A stretch of 13,406 bases of DNA, taken from NCBI GenBank assembly GCA_035497635.1, contig DATJDB010000096.1, positions 1 to 13,406 on the forward strand. Reading direction: 5' to 3'. Of the stretch, positions 1-7,417 are shown in pieces. The DNA is from Serpens sp035497635. Its GTDB lineage: Bacteria > Pseudomonadota > Gammaproteobacteria > Pseudomonadales > Pseudomonadaceae. Under the pieces are notes generated by a model. That model ran no database searches. It was not told the DNA's origin and was given only the letters and a program-made list of their open reading frames with translations. Positions within the stretch are counted from its first letter, which is position 1. Every line of letters begins with the position of its first letter. Both the position numbers and the translations under genes were made by a program.

Positions 1-816
1 TACCACGAGGTCTCGCAGCAGGTGCGTGCGATCTTCGCCCGCCACACCGCGCTGGTCGAGCCGTTGTCGCTGGACGAGGCCTATCTGGATGTGAGCGAGC
101 TCGCCAGTGGTCTGCCGTCGGCGACCGCCACCGCCACGGCGATCCGCGCGGCAATCCGTGCGGAAACCGGACTCACCGCCTCGGCCGGGGTGGCGCCCAA
201 CAAGTTCCTGGCCAAGATCGCCAGCGACTGGCGCAAGCCTAACGGTCTGTTCGTGATTACCCCGGATGACGTGGAGGCCTTTGTAGCCGAGCTGCCGGTG
301 AGCAAGCTGCACGGGGTCGGCAAGGTTACCGCCGAGCGTCTTGCGCGCTTGGGAATACGAGCCTGCCAGGATTTGCGCGAATGGGATCGGCTGGCCTTGA
401 TGCGCGAATTCGGCAGTTTCGGCGAGCGCCTGTGGCACCTGGCGCGCGGCATCGACGACCGCCCGGTGCAGGTGGACAGCCGACGCCAGTCGCTGAGCGT
501 GGAAACCACCTTCGACCAGGATCTGCCGAACCTGGCGGCCTGCCTCGCCGAATTGCCCGAGCTGTATGACGAACTGCAACGCCGGCTGACGCGGCTGGAC
601 GAGAGCTACCGGATCGGCAAGCCGTTCGTGAAGCTCAAGTTCCATGACTTCACCCAGACCACGCTCGAACAGGCCGGCGCCGGCTGGGACCCGGACAGCT
701 ACCGGCTGCTGCTCGGCCAGGCCTTCATCCGGGGCGACAAACCGGTGCGGCTGATCGGCCTGGGCGTGCGGCTGGTGGATCTGCAAGGCGTGCAGGAACA
801 GTTGCGCCTGTTCTAA
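1..816 (+). CDS. dinB: DNA polymerase IV (Y-family), 5' end missing
   Basis: Error-prone Y-family polymerase for translesion synthesis, usually part of the SOS response. The reading frame is open from base 1, so the start and roughly 80 N-terminal residues (first palm strand and part of the fingers) lie upstream; an internal GTG at 22 is not the start. Visible from the N-side are the palm motif SLDEAYLD with catalytic acidic residues (bases about 67-90), then SAGVAPNKFLAKIASDWRKP, typical of DinB, then the helix-hairpin-helix thumb motif KLHGVGKVTAERL (bases about 304-342), then the little-finger domain. The protein ends in QLRLF, a good match to the QLxLF beta-clamp binding peptide found at Pol IV C-termini. 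The stop overlaps the stop of the convergent acyl-CoA dehydrogenase by 4 bases. Family assignment is firm; the promoter and any LexA box are outside the window. Confidence 0.96.
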   Translation, partial: YHEVSQQVRAIFARHTALVEPLSLDEAYLDVSELASGLPSATATATAIRAAIRAETGLTASAGVAPNKFLAKIASDWRKPNGLFVITPDDVEAFVAELPVSKLHGVGKVTAERLARLGIRACQDLREWDRLALMREFGSFGERLWHLARGIDDRPVQVDSRRQSLSVETTFDQDLPNLAACLAELPELYDELQRRLTRLDESYRIGKPFVKLKFHDFTQTTLEQAGAGWDPDSYRLLLGQAFIRGDKPVRLIGLGVRLVDLQGVQEQLRLF

Positions 817-2633
817 TCGAAGGCGAAATGTTCCCCCGGCAGGTCCATGATCTTCCGCGCCGGGCTGAGCATGGCGGTGGCGTGGGCCTTGGCGCGTGGC
901 AGCAGGCGGCTGAAGTAGAAGTCGCTCGTGGCGATCTTGGCCTGGTAGAAGTCCAGCGACTCGGCGCCATCGTCGCGCATGTGTCGGCGGGCGGCACGTT
1001 CCTGCAAGGCCCAGGAATACGCCAGGGTCACGTAGCCGGCATACATCAGGAAATCATGGCTGGCGGTGCTGACCAGATCACGCTGTTTGCGGGCGATGAG
1101 GGCGATGCGCAGGGTCAGCCAGTTCCATTGCGCGCACAGGCTGAGCAGGGTCAGCGCCTTGCCGCGCATGCCGGGCTCCTCCTTCCACAGAGTCCAGGCC
1201 AGCGCGGCGATGTCGCCGGTGAACCGGCGCACCGCCTTGCCCTGAGTCATCAACAGCACCTTGCGGCCGAGCAGGTCGAGGGCCTGGATGCCGGTGGTGC
1301 CTTCATAAAGCGTAGCGATGCGCGCGTCGCGGACAATCTGTTCCATGCCGTGCTCGCGGATGTAGCCATGCCCGCCGTACACCTGCATGCCCAGGTTGGC
1401 GGCTTCCAGCCCCAACTCGGTCAGGCAGCCCTTGAGGATCGGGGTGAGAAAGCCCAGCTTGTCGTCCCAGTGGGCCTGCTTGGCTTCATCGCCGGCGAGC
1501 AGGCCCTCGACCATGCGGTCGGCATACTGCGCGGCCAGATAGACCAGCATCCGGCCGCCCTCGGCGATTGCCTTCTGGGTCAGCAGCATGCGCCGGACAT
1601 CGCCGTGATGCAGGAGAACATCCGCCACCTGCTGCGGCTCCTTGGCGCCGGACAGCGCGCGCATCGAGCGACGTTCGCGCGCATAGGCCAGCGCGCCCTG
1701 ATAGGCCAGCTCGGCGGTGGCCACGCCCTGGATGGCGGTGCCGATGCGTGCGCTGTTCATGAAGGTGAACATGCATTCCAGCCCCTGGTTGGGGGGGCCG
1801 ATCAGGTAGCCGGTGGCGGCGTCGAAATTCATCACGCAGGTCGCCGAGGCCTTGATGCCCATCTTCTTTTCCAGCGCGCCGCAGGTCACGCCGTTGCGTG
1901 CGCCCAGGCTGCCGTCGGCGTTGACCCGGAACTTGGGCACGATGAACAGGCTGATGCCGCGGGTGCCCTTGGGCGCATCGGGCAGGCGCGCCAGCACGAT
2001 GTGGATGATGTTTTCGGTGAGGTCATGCTCGCCGCTGGATATGAAAATCTTGGTACCGGTCAGCGCATAGCTGCCGTCGGCATTGGCTTCGGCGCGGGTC
2101 TTCACCTGGCCCAGATCGGTGCCGCACTGAGGTTCGGTGAGGCACATGGTGCCGGCCCAGCGGCCCTCGGTGAGCGGCGGGAGATAGGTGTTTTTCTGTT
2201 CTTCGTCGCCATGCATCATCACCGTGTTCATGGCGCCCAGCGACAATCCCGGGTACATGGCGAACGGCCAGTTGGCGGTGCCGAGCATTTCCTGCTTGAG
2301 GGCGCCGAGGCTCATTGGCAGACCCTGACCGCCGTATTCGACTGGATGCGAAAGCCCCTGCCAGCCGCCGTCGACATAGGCCTGATAGGCCTCCTTGAAA
2401 CCCGGCGGGGTATGCACCTCGCCATTTTCCAAATGGCAGCCTTCTTCATCGCCGGAGTGGTAGAGCGGGGCGATGATCTCCTCGCACAGGCGGGCGCATT
2501 CGCCGAGGATGGCCTCGACCATGTCTGGCGTGGCCTCCGCGCCGGCAGCCAGGGCGCCGTAGTGGGCGGGGTAATCGAGCACTTCGTTGAGCAAAAAGCG
2601 GGTGTCGCGCAGCGGAGCTTTGTAGACGGGCAT
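813..2633 (-). CDS. FadE-type acyl-CoA dehydrogenase (long form, about 600 aa)
   Basis: FAD-dependent acyl-CoA dehydrogenase of 606 aa, expected to introduce the alpha,beta double bond of an acyl-CoA in the cytoplasm. It belongs to the long subfamily (annotated variously as FadE, phenylacyl-CoA or DmdC-like 3-methylmercaptopropionyl-CoA dehydrogenase), with an extra N-terminal helix (YKAPLRDTRFLLNEVLD, residues 4-20) and an extra C-terminal domain of about 130 residues. The FAD/substrate motif CLTEPQCGTDLG is at 164-175, and GGHGYIREHGMEQIVRDARI at 420-439. The segment ATLYEGTTGIQ (440-450) contains the likely catalytic base Glu444. Start is the ATG at 2633; upstream Shine-Dalgarno is weak (GAGA), and a possible -10 (TATAAC) lies at 2671-2666. 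It is a single gene, separated by 135 bases from mlaA, which is on the same strand upstream. Substrate chain length cannot be read from sequence. Confidence 0.95.
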   Translation of the reverse strand: MPVYKAPLRDTRFLLNEVLDYPAHYGALAAGAEATPDMVEAILGECARLCEEIIAPLYHSGDEEGCHLENGEVHTPPGFKEAYQAYVDGGWQGLSHPVEYGGQGLPMSLGALKQEMLGTANWPFAMYPGLSLGAMNTVMMHGDEEQKNTYLPPLTEGRWAGTMCLTEPQCGTDLGQVKTRAEANADGSYALTGTKIFISSGEHDLTENIIHIVLARLPDAPKGTRGISLFIVPKFRVNADGSLGARNGVTCGALEKKMGIKASATCVMNFDAATGYLIGPPNQGLECMFTFMNSARIGTAIQGVATAELAYQGALAYARERRSMRALSGAKEPQQVADVLLHHGDVRRMLLTQKAIAEGGRMLVYLAAQYADRMVEGLLAGDEAKQAHWDDKLGFLTPILKGCLTELGLEAANLGMQVYGGHGYIREHGMEQIVRDARIATLYEGTTGIQALDLLGRKVLLMTQGKAVRRFTGDIAALAWTLWKEEPGMRGKALTLLSLCAQWNWLTLRIALIARKQRDLVSTASHDFLMYAGYVTLAYSWALQERAARRHMRDDGAESLDFYQAKIATSDFYFSRLLPRAKAHATAMLSPARKIMDLPGEHFAFD

Positions 2634-2665
2634 GTTCGGTCTCGACGGATGGAACGACGCGGCGA

Positions 2666-2671
2666 GTTATA
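2666..2671 (-). promoter_or_regulatory. Possible -10 box for the acyl-CoA dehydrogenase
   Basis: Read on the minus strand, TATAAC sits about 33 bases before the ATG at 2633 and is a 5/6 match to a sigma70 -10 element. No convincing -35 is found 16-18 bases further upstream, so this is tentative. The rest of the 135-base gap (2634-2768) shows no strong hairpin with a T run, so mlaA has no obvious intrinsic terminator and read-through into the dehydrogenase is possible. Confidence 0.3.
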
Positions 2672-2768
2672 CGAGGGTGCTCTCGGGCATGCCTTGGCCT
2701 GTAATGCGGTGGCGCGTGGCAGATTGGTCAGAGTGATTGGCTATGGCCGCTCCAACAGGACGGCAGTC

Positions 2769-3563
2769 TCACTCCGCGATCTGCAGTTCCCGCGCCTTGG
2801 TGTACACGTAACGCACCTTCTCGTACTCGAACGGCGAGTTGACCTGGCCATAACGGAAGCTGGTCTGGTAACGCATATCCACCACGCGCAGACCGTAGAT
2901 TTCGGGGTGGCCGTAATTGCTGGCTTCGCTGACGTTCAGGTAGTCGATCTCGCCTTCCACCCAGAAATCGGTCGCTATTCCGGTGGTGTCGCGCAGGTTG
3001 GAGGGGCCGAGGAAGGGCAGCACAAGATAGGGCCCGGGCGGCACACCATAGGCGCCGAGAGTCTGGCCGAAATCCTCGCTGTGGCGCGGCAGTCCCATCT
3101 TGCTGGCCACGTCCCACAGTCCAAACACGCCGAATGTGCTGTTGAACAGCACGCGGGCTGTCACTTCCATGGAACGCTTGCCCTTGAGTTGCAGCAGGCT
3201 GTTGAACAGGTTGCCGACATCGCCGAGGTTGTTGAAGAAATTGCCCACCCCGCTGCGCACAAAGCGCGGCGTCACCGCCTGGTAGGTATTCACCACGGGC
3301 AACAGTACCCATTCATCGAAGCGCTGGTTGAAGTGGTAGATACGGCGATTCCAAGGCTCCAGCGGATCGTAGATATCCAGTGCCAACAGGGTGGAACGCT
3401 CGAACTCGCGCTGATCCAGGCCGGGATTGAAGGTCAGCCGATCCAGTGGGTGGGTGAAGCCATCCTCGTCAGGCATGACCGTTTGGGCGTGCACAGGCGG
3501 CAAGGCCAGCAGAAGCAGGGTCAGCAGGATGAAACGCTGTCGGAACATGGCAGATATATCCAT
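2769..3563 (-). CDS. mlaA: MlaA/VacJ family phospholipid-transport protein without lipobox
   Basis: Homologue of MlaA, the outer-membrane component that extracts mislocalised phospholipids from the outer leaflet and passes them to the Mla retrograde pathway. Length is 264 aa. Family hallmarks are DPLEPWNRRIYHFNQRFDEW at 66-85, VRSGVGNFFNNLGD at 102-115, and HSEDFGQTLGAYGVPPGPY through VLPFLGPSNLRD at 161-192. The N-terminus has Arg8/Arg10, a hydrophobic core (11-21) and a type I cleavage site VHA/QT after residue 26. There is no cysteine anywhere in the protein, so it cannot be lipidated in the way MlaA of E. coli is. The ATG at 3563 overlaps the TAA of the preceding hydrolase by one base (TAATG) and has no clear Shine-Dalgarno, suggesting termination-reinitiation. 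An internal ATG at 3548 (Met6) also leaves an intact signal peptide and is an alternative start. Confidence 0.93.
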   Translation of the reverse strand: MDISAMFRQRFILLTLLLLALPPVHAQTVMPDEDGFTHPLDRLTFNPGLDQREFERSTLLALDIYDPLEPWNRRIYHFNQRFDEWVLLPVVNTYQAVTPRFVRSGVGNFFNNLGDVGNLFNSLLQLKGKRSMEVTARVLFNSTFGVFGLWDVASKMGLPRHSEDFGQTLGAYGVPPGPYLVLPFLGPSNLRDTTGIATDFWVEGEIDYLNVSEASNYGHPEIYGLRVVDMRYQTSFRYGQVNSPFEYEKVRYVYTKARELQIAE

Positions 3564-4858
3564 TACTGACGCATGAAATCGAGCATGGCCTGGGTATTGA
3601 CCCGGTAGTTCATGTTGCCGCAGTGCCCGCCGCGCGGGTACAGCGTCAATCGTGGTCCCATGGTGCGGCGCAAAAAGCCCAGGTCGCCGGGGCCGAGGAT
3701 GATGTCATCGGCGTTGTGCAGCACGGCGATCTTGTCGCTGGCCCGCAGGTAATCCTCCAGCGCGTAGAGGCTCACTGCATTGACCATTTGCGGCAGGCTG
3801 CCGCCGTCGAGGCGTTTGCGCCACATCGGCACCAGTTGCTCGGCCATGTAGCAGTCGAAATCGCAGAGCATGGCGCGGCGGAAGAAGGGCGTGATCTCGG
3901 TGCCTTCGTTGATCGGATAGCCCGGCGGGATGATCAGCCCGCGCCGGTTGATCAGGTCCGAGGTGAAGACGATGTCGGCGGCCGAGAAACGAAAGGAGGC
4001 GCCAATCAGCATGGCCATTTCCTCATCGCTCAGGCGTTGCCCGGATTGCTGGAAATCGAACAGCAGCGCTGCCGTCATGTCCAGGCTGCCCTGATGCTGA
4101 AAATAGCGGGTGAGCTTTTCGAGCATGCGCTCGTAAAAGGATGCGGTGTCATGGATGTCGGCCACCTGCGTCTGCACCAGACGGTCGAGGTTGGTCACCG
4201 AGGTATAGAGATTGACCGGCGGGTTGATCAGTAGCACCCGCTGGAAATTGAAGTGACGCCGCTGCTCGTCCAGATGGCTGACGAAGGCGGCATGCAGACC
4301 GCCGAGGCTGTAGCCGGTCAGGTGGTAATCGGTAACTTCCAGCCGCGGATGGTTGGCCATCACCGCCTGCATGACCCGATACAGATCATCGGCATCTTCG
4401 GAGGAAATGCCCGGGGTGGCGTAGCGCGAGGCGGCGGCCATGAAGTCGTAACTGGTCGGCGAGGACAGCTGCACCACATGGAAGCCGCCCTGGTAGAAGA
4501 CCTTCTTCAGCAGTTCCATGTTGCCGCTGGCGTAGTGGGCGCCGGTGCCGGCGATGATGAAGATCAGCGGCGCCGGGCCGTCCTGGGTGGCGATCCGGTA
4601 GCGAAGCTTTTTCACCGGCCAGAAATTCGCCGGCAGCTTGTGCTCGCGTTCCGGACGCAGCAGCAGGCTGTGATCGCTCTGGTCGATCTCGTCATCGGTG
4701 GGCAGATCCGGGCGCAGCTCCGGTGGGGTGCCGGCGATAGTGGCCTCGAACGGGTTGCTCAGCGGAAAGCCATAGGCTTCGGCGGAAATATCGGCTGCCA
4801 GGGCGGGGCCACAGGCCAGCAGGCCAAGCAACAGGGTGAGCGGAAGCGAATACGGCAT
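3563..4858 (-). CDS. Exported alpha/beta-hydrolase, first gene of the hydrolase-mlaA pair
   Basis: Protein of 431 aa with an alpha/beta-hydrolase fold: oxyanion-hole region IFIIAGTGAHYAS (99-111), nucleophile elbow GYSLGG with Ser184 (182-187), candidate acid Asp384 or Asp385 in HNADD, and candidate base His412 in RGGHCGN. It begins with a hydrophobic signal sequence, LPLTLLLGLLACGPALA. Cleavage after ALA (residue 21) gives a periplasmic protein; LLAC (13-16) is a marginal lipobox with Cys16 as an alternative. The N-region lacks Arg or Lys, which is unusual. The frame stays open to 5020, but ATG 4858 is chosen because it directly starts the signal peptide; Shine-Dalgarno is poor. It shares a TAATG junction with mlaA, which suggests a role in envelope lipid handling (inference). 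Substrate unknown: esterase, lipase or thioesterase are all possible. Confidence 0.85.
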   Translation of the reverse strand: MPYSLPLTLLLGLLACGPALAADISAEAYGFPLSNPFEATIAGTPPELRPDLPTDDEIDQSDHSLLLRPEREHKLPANFWPVKKLRYRIATQDGPAPLIFIIAGTGAHYASGNMELLKKVFYQGGFHVVQLSSPTSYDFMAAASRYATPGISSEDADDLYRVMQAVMANHPRLEVTDYHLTGYSLGGLHAAFVSHLDEQRRHFNFQRVLLINPPVNLYTSVTNLDRLVQTQVADIHDTASFYERMLEKLTRYFQHQGSLDMTAALLFDFQQSGQRLSDEEMAMLIGASFRFSAADIVFTSDLINRRGLIIPPGYPINEGTEITPFFRRAMLCDFDCYMAEQLVPMWRKRLDGGSLPQMVNAVSLYALEDYLRASDKIAVLHNADDIILGPGDLGFLRRTMGPRLTLYPRGGHCGNMNYRVNTQAMLDFMRQ

Positions 4859-4997
4859 GGTCGGTCCGAAGCGGCAAGGGGCAAGGCTATGACAACAGGG
4901 TGGCCCACAGGGTGCGCAGTATGCCGGGCTGGCGATGCGGCAAGCCAGTATGCGCTGACTATCCTTGAGGGCCGGAGCGGCGTTGCGGGAGCTATTG

Positions 4998-5405
4998 ATG
5001 CGTTCGACACGAACAGACACGTCCGGTGCCGGACGCCGCTGGCTCTGGGGGTTGGTCCTGCTGCTCTGGGTGCTGGGCTGCTGCGCCCTGCGCTTCCTGT
5101 TTCTGGAAGACGAGCGCTGGCTGGCCTGGTGTGCCGACGCCCCGGCAAGTCTGGCCTGTCAGGCGCGTGCCGGGCTGGGCTGGGCCATTCATCTGCGGCT
5201 GCTGGCCTGGTTGGCGCTGCCGCCGGCGCTGCTGGGCTTCTGCCTGGCCGGCGCGCCCGGTCGCTGGCTGGCCGGTGGGGCGCTGGTCCCGGCGCTGGCC
5301 GGGCTGGTGCTGTACGCCGTCACGCCGGCGTCCTTCGCGACCCTGCTGGCCCTGTTGCGCCTGGTGCGCAACGAGCGCCTCAGTGGCGCCAGAACGCCTG
5401 GGTGA
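4998..5405 (+). CDS. Small hypothetical inner-membrane protein
   Basis: Not a family I can name with certainty. The 135-aa product has a basic N-terminus (Arg2, Arg5, Arg13, Arg14) followed by three likely membrane helices at about 15-35, 60-84 and 90-108, then an amphipathic, Arg-rich tail (115-128). The loop between the first two helices carries FLEDERWLAWC and two further Cys-containing stretches (Cys45, Cys54). GGGAG at 4987-4991 lies 6 bases before ATG 4998, a good ribosome-binding site; an in-frame ATG at 4965 lacks one. Coding is supported by the RBS, the coherent membrane topology and the fact that it fills the gap between two minus-strand genes. It diverges from the hydrolase gene (139-base gap) and overlaps the 3' end of trkH by 26 bases. 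Confidence 0.68.
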   Translation: MRSTRTDTSGAGRRWLWGLVLLLWVLGCCALRFLFLEDERWLAWCADAPASLACQARAGLGWAIHLRLLAWLALPPALLGFCLAGAPGRWLAGGALVPALAGLVLYAVTPASFATLLALLRLVRNERLSGARTPG

Positions 5406-6831
5406 ACAGTACCAGCACGGTGATGATTTCCAGACGTCCCAGCAGCATGCCCAGTGACAGCAGCCACTTGGCGGCATCCGGCAGGCTGGCGAAATTGCCG
5501 GCCGGACCGATGATCGGCCCCAGTCCCGGGCCGACGTTGCACACTGCGGTCGCCGCCCCGGTCAGCGCGGTCAGCGGATCCAGGCCGAGCAGCGCCAGGC
5601 CCAGGGCGACCACACCGATGGTAATGGTGAAGAAGAACGAGAAGGTGAGGATCGAGCGAACGATGTCCTCGTCCAGCGGGTGACCGTTGTACTTCTGCTG
5701 GATCACCGCGCGCGGGTGAATCAGCTGCTGCATGTTGGCGCGCAACAGCGCATAGGCCACCTGGAAACGGAAGATCTTCAGGCCGCCGGTAGAAGAGCCG
5801 GAGCAGCCGCCGACAAAGGTCAGATAGAAGAACACCATGACGGCGAAGCCGCCCCACTGGCTGTAATCGCCCAAGGCGAAGCCGGTGGTGCTGATGATGG
5901 ACACGGCGTTCACCGAAGCAATGCGCAGCGCGTCCGTCCAGGCCAGGTCGGAATTCAGCCAGAGCCAGAGGCTCAGCAGCAGGCAGGTGGCCGTCAGCAG
6001 CTTGAGAAAGCCCTGCACCTGCTGGTCGCGCAGCAGCGCCTGGTAGTTCCCCCGCAGGGTGGACACATAGAGCATGAACGGCAGGCTGCCCATGATCATC
6101 AGCACCACCGCGACCCAGTGGGCCGCGGGCGGAAAATTGGCTAGCGACCCGTCCGAGGTGGAGAAGCCGGCGGTGGAGATTGAGGTCATGGCATGGTTGA
6201 TGGAATCGAACCAGCCCATGCCGGCCAGGTGGTAGGCGAGCGTGCCGGCCAGCGTGAACAGCAGATACACCCCGATGAGGTACTTGGCGGCCATGTGCGA
6301 GCGTGGCAGTACCTTCTCCGACCAGTCCGAGGATTCGGTCTGGAACAGCCGCATGCCACCGACGCGCAGCAGCGGCAGGATCGCCACCGCCATGGCAATG
6401 AAGCCGATGCCGCCCAGCCATTGCAACAGCGACCGCCACAGCAGCAGGCCGGGCGAGGCGCCATCCAGGCCGGTCAGCACCGTGCCGCCGGTGGTGGTAA
6501 TGCCCGACATGCTCTCGAAGAAGGCATCGGTGTAGCTCAGGTTGCGGATCATCAGCATTGGCAGGGCGGCGAACAGCGCCACCACCAGCCAGCTGGCGGT
6601 GGTCAGCAGGTACATGTCGCGCGGCCGCAGGTGTGCCTCGGCCGGGCGACCGGGCAGCACCAGGGCCAGTCCCGCGCAAAAGGTGATCAGGCTCGACCAG
6701 AGAAAGGGCTCCAGTTCGTCGGTGCGCGCGTACCAGAGCTGGGCGAACAGCGGCAGCAGCATGCTGGCGGCCAGGGTGATGAGGAAGATGCCGAGAATGA
6801 AACCGATGATGCGTAGGGTCGGCAGGGCCAT
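5380..6831 (-). CDS. trkH: Trk/Ktr-type potassium uptake protein TrkH
   Basis: Inner-membrane potassium-translocating subunit of 483 aa, the usual TrkH length; it normally works with the cytosolic NAD-binding regulator TrkA, which is not in this window. The four membrane-pore-membrane repeats are visible through their selectivity-filter segments: GITTTGGTVLTG at 110-121, SISTAGFSTSDG at 217-228, SIISTTGFALGD at 311-322, and AVCNVGPGLGP at 429-439. The conserved GGCSGSSTGGLKIFR (341-355) follows the third filter and supports TrkH/TrkG rather than KtrB. Start ATG 6831 directly precedes the first hydrophobic segment; the upstream Shine-Dalgarno is weak. It appears monocistronic, with its stop inside the convergent small membrane-protein gene. 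Assignment to TrkH is firm; the choice between multiple TrkH paralogues cannot be made here. Confidence 0.96.
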   Translation of the reverse strand: MALPTLRIIGFILGIFLITLAASMLLPLFAQLWYARTDELEPFLWSSLITFCAGLALVLPGRPAEAHLRPRDMYLLTTASWLVVALFAALPMLMIRNLSYTDAFFESMSGITTTGGTVLTGLDGASPGLLLWRSLLQWLGGIGFIAMAVAILPLLRVGGMRLFQTESSDWSEKVLPRSHMAAKYLIGVYLLFTLAGTLAYHLAGMGWFDSINHAMTSISTAGFSTSDGSLANFPPAAHWVAVVLMIMGSLPFMLYVSTLRGNYQALLRDQQVQGFLKLLTATCLLLSLWLWLNSDLAWTDALRIASVNAVSIISTTGFALGDYSQWGGFAVMVFFYLTFVGGCSGSSTGGLKIFRFQVAYALLRANMQQLIHPRAVIQQKYNGHPLDEDIVRSILTFSFFFTITIGVVALGLALLGLDPLTALTGAATAVCNVGPGLGPIIGPAGNFASLPDAAKWLLSLGMLLGRLEIITVLVLFTQAFWRH

Positions 6832-6931
6832 TGAGTTGGCTCGGGCGGGGAAATTGAGGGGCGCATTCTAACCCTGTGGGGGCGCCTGTAAACGGAGCGA
6901 TGACGGCGATGAAAAAACTTTCGTAGCCCCC

Positions 6932-6959
6932 TTCACAGCCACAATGCGATGCATAGAAT
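6932..6959 (+). promoter_or_regulatory. Sigma70-type promoter for the YkgJ-family gene
   Basis: TTCACA at 6932-6937 (5/6 match to -35) and TAGAAT at 6954-6959 (5/6 match to -10) are separated by 16 bases. Transcription would start near 6966, giving a leader of about 40 bases ahead of ATG 7006. The discriminator and early transcribed region are GC-rich. It is the best-looking promoter in the window. Confidence 0.6.
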
Positions 6960-6970
6960 AGCCGCCTAGC

Positions 6971-6991
6971 GCCGGCTGCTCCGCCGGTTTT
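6971..6991 (+). other. Short leader hairpin followed by four T
   Basis: CCGGC (6972-6976) and GCCGG (6983-6987) form a 5-bp stem, extendable by one G-U pair, with a 6-base loop, followed by TTTT at 6988-6991. It lies within the predicted leader of the YkgJ gene, 15 bases before the start codon. It could be a weak terminator or attenuator, or a chance feature of GC-rich DNA. Confidence 0.25.
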
Positions 6992-7005
6992 CGAGTTCGC
7001 CTCCC

Positions 7006-7377
7006 ATGTCCTACGACAACCCCTGCCTCACGTGCGGTGCCTGCTGTGCGTACTTTCGCGTGTCCTTCTATTGGGGCGAATGTCGCTCCGCCGGCGGCAG
7101 CGTGCCGGACGAGCGAGTCGTGCAGATTTCGCCCTATCACGCCGCCATGATTGGCACCGATGCCAAGCCGGCCCGTTGCGTTGCGCTGCTGGGCGACGTT
7201 GGCTGCTCGGTGCGCTGCACCATGTACGAACAGCGCTCCAGTACCTGCCGCGAATTCGAAGCCTCCTGGGTCAACGGCCAACACAACCCGAACTGCGACG
7301 CCGCCCGCGCAGCCCATGGTCTGCCACCGGTGACCCCGCCGCTGCAGCCTGATCTGTCGCCCGACCGGGTCGCGTGA
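7006..7377 (+). CDS. YkgJ-family cysteine-cluster protein
   Basis: Cytoplasmic protein of 123 aa with a CxxCxxCC cluster at the N-terminus (Cys7, Cys10, Cys13, Cys14) and further cysteines at 26, 58, 67, 71, 81 and 97, ten in all. The pattern, including RCVAL near 57-61, CTMYEQRSSTCREFE at 71-85 and NPNCDAAR at 95-101, matches the YkgJ/CxxCxxCC family (UPF0153-like), thought to bind zinc or an iron-sulfur cluster; biochemical function is not established. ATG 7006 is the first plausible start and places the Cys cluster at the N-terminus; no Shine-Dalgarno is obvious. A good sigma70 promoter precedes it at 6932-6959. It is 70 bases ahead of the nitroreductase on the same strand, which seems to have its own -10. 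Confidence 0.88.
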   Translation: MSYDNPCLTCGACCAYFRVSFYWGECRSAGGSVPDERVVQISPYHAAMIGTDAKPARCVALLGDVGCSVRCTMYEQRSSTCREFEASWVNGQHNPNCDAARAAHGLPPVTPPLQPDLSPDRVA

Positions 7378-7411
7378 TGCCGAAAGTGAGCGAAGTCTTC
7401 CGATAGGCCAC

Positions 7412-7417
7412 TAGAAT
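7412..7417 (+). promoter_or_regulatory. Possible -10 box inside a small palindrome, ahead of the nitroreductase
   Basis: TAGAAT at 7412-7417 lies 30 bases before ATG 7448. It sits in the loop of GGCCA (7406-7410) / TGGCC (7417-7421). No recognisable -35 lies 16-18 bases upstream. The -10 and following bases (TAGAATGGCCGCCT) nearly repeat those of the YkgJ promoter (TAGAATAGCCGCCT). Confidence 0.4.

Noticed and set aside
1789..1800. G7 run within the acyl-CoA dehydrogenase as a possible frameshift site
   Set aside because: The reading frame continues intact on both sides with conserved family sequence (GPPNQGLECMF), so no frameshift is needed.
828..3569. Open frame of 913 codons on the plus strand
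   Set aside because: It is antisense to the acyl-CoA dehydrogenase and mlaA genes, has low-complexity His/Gln/Ala/Gly-rich translation, and crosses their intergenic gap. It arises from the third-position GC bias of the minus-strand genes.
4859..5020. 54-residue N-terminal extension of the hydrolase
   Set aside because: The extension is Cys/Pro/Arg-rich without pattern, would bury the signal peptide, and would overlap the RBS and start of the divergent membrane-protein gene.
4253..5683. Open frame of 476 codons on the plus strand
   Set aside because: It runs antisense to the hydrolase, then through the small membrane-protein gene in another frame, and ends antisense to trkH. No domain is recognisable and its start is inside the hydrolase gene.
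5189..6679. Open frame of 496 codons on the minus strand
   Set aside because: It is a frame-shifted shadow of trkH; the trkH frame carries all four potassium-filter motifs.
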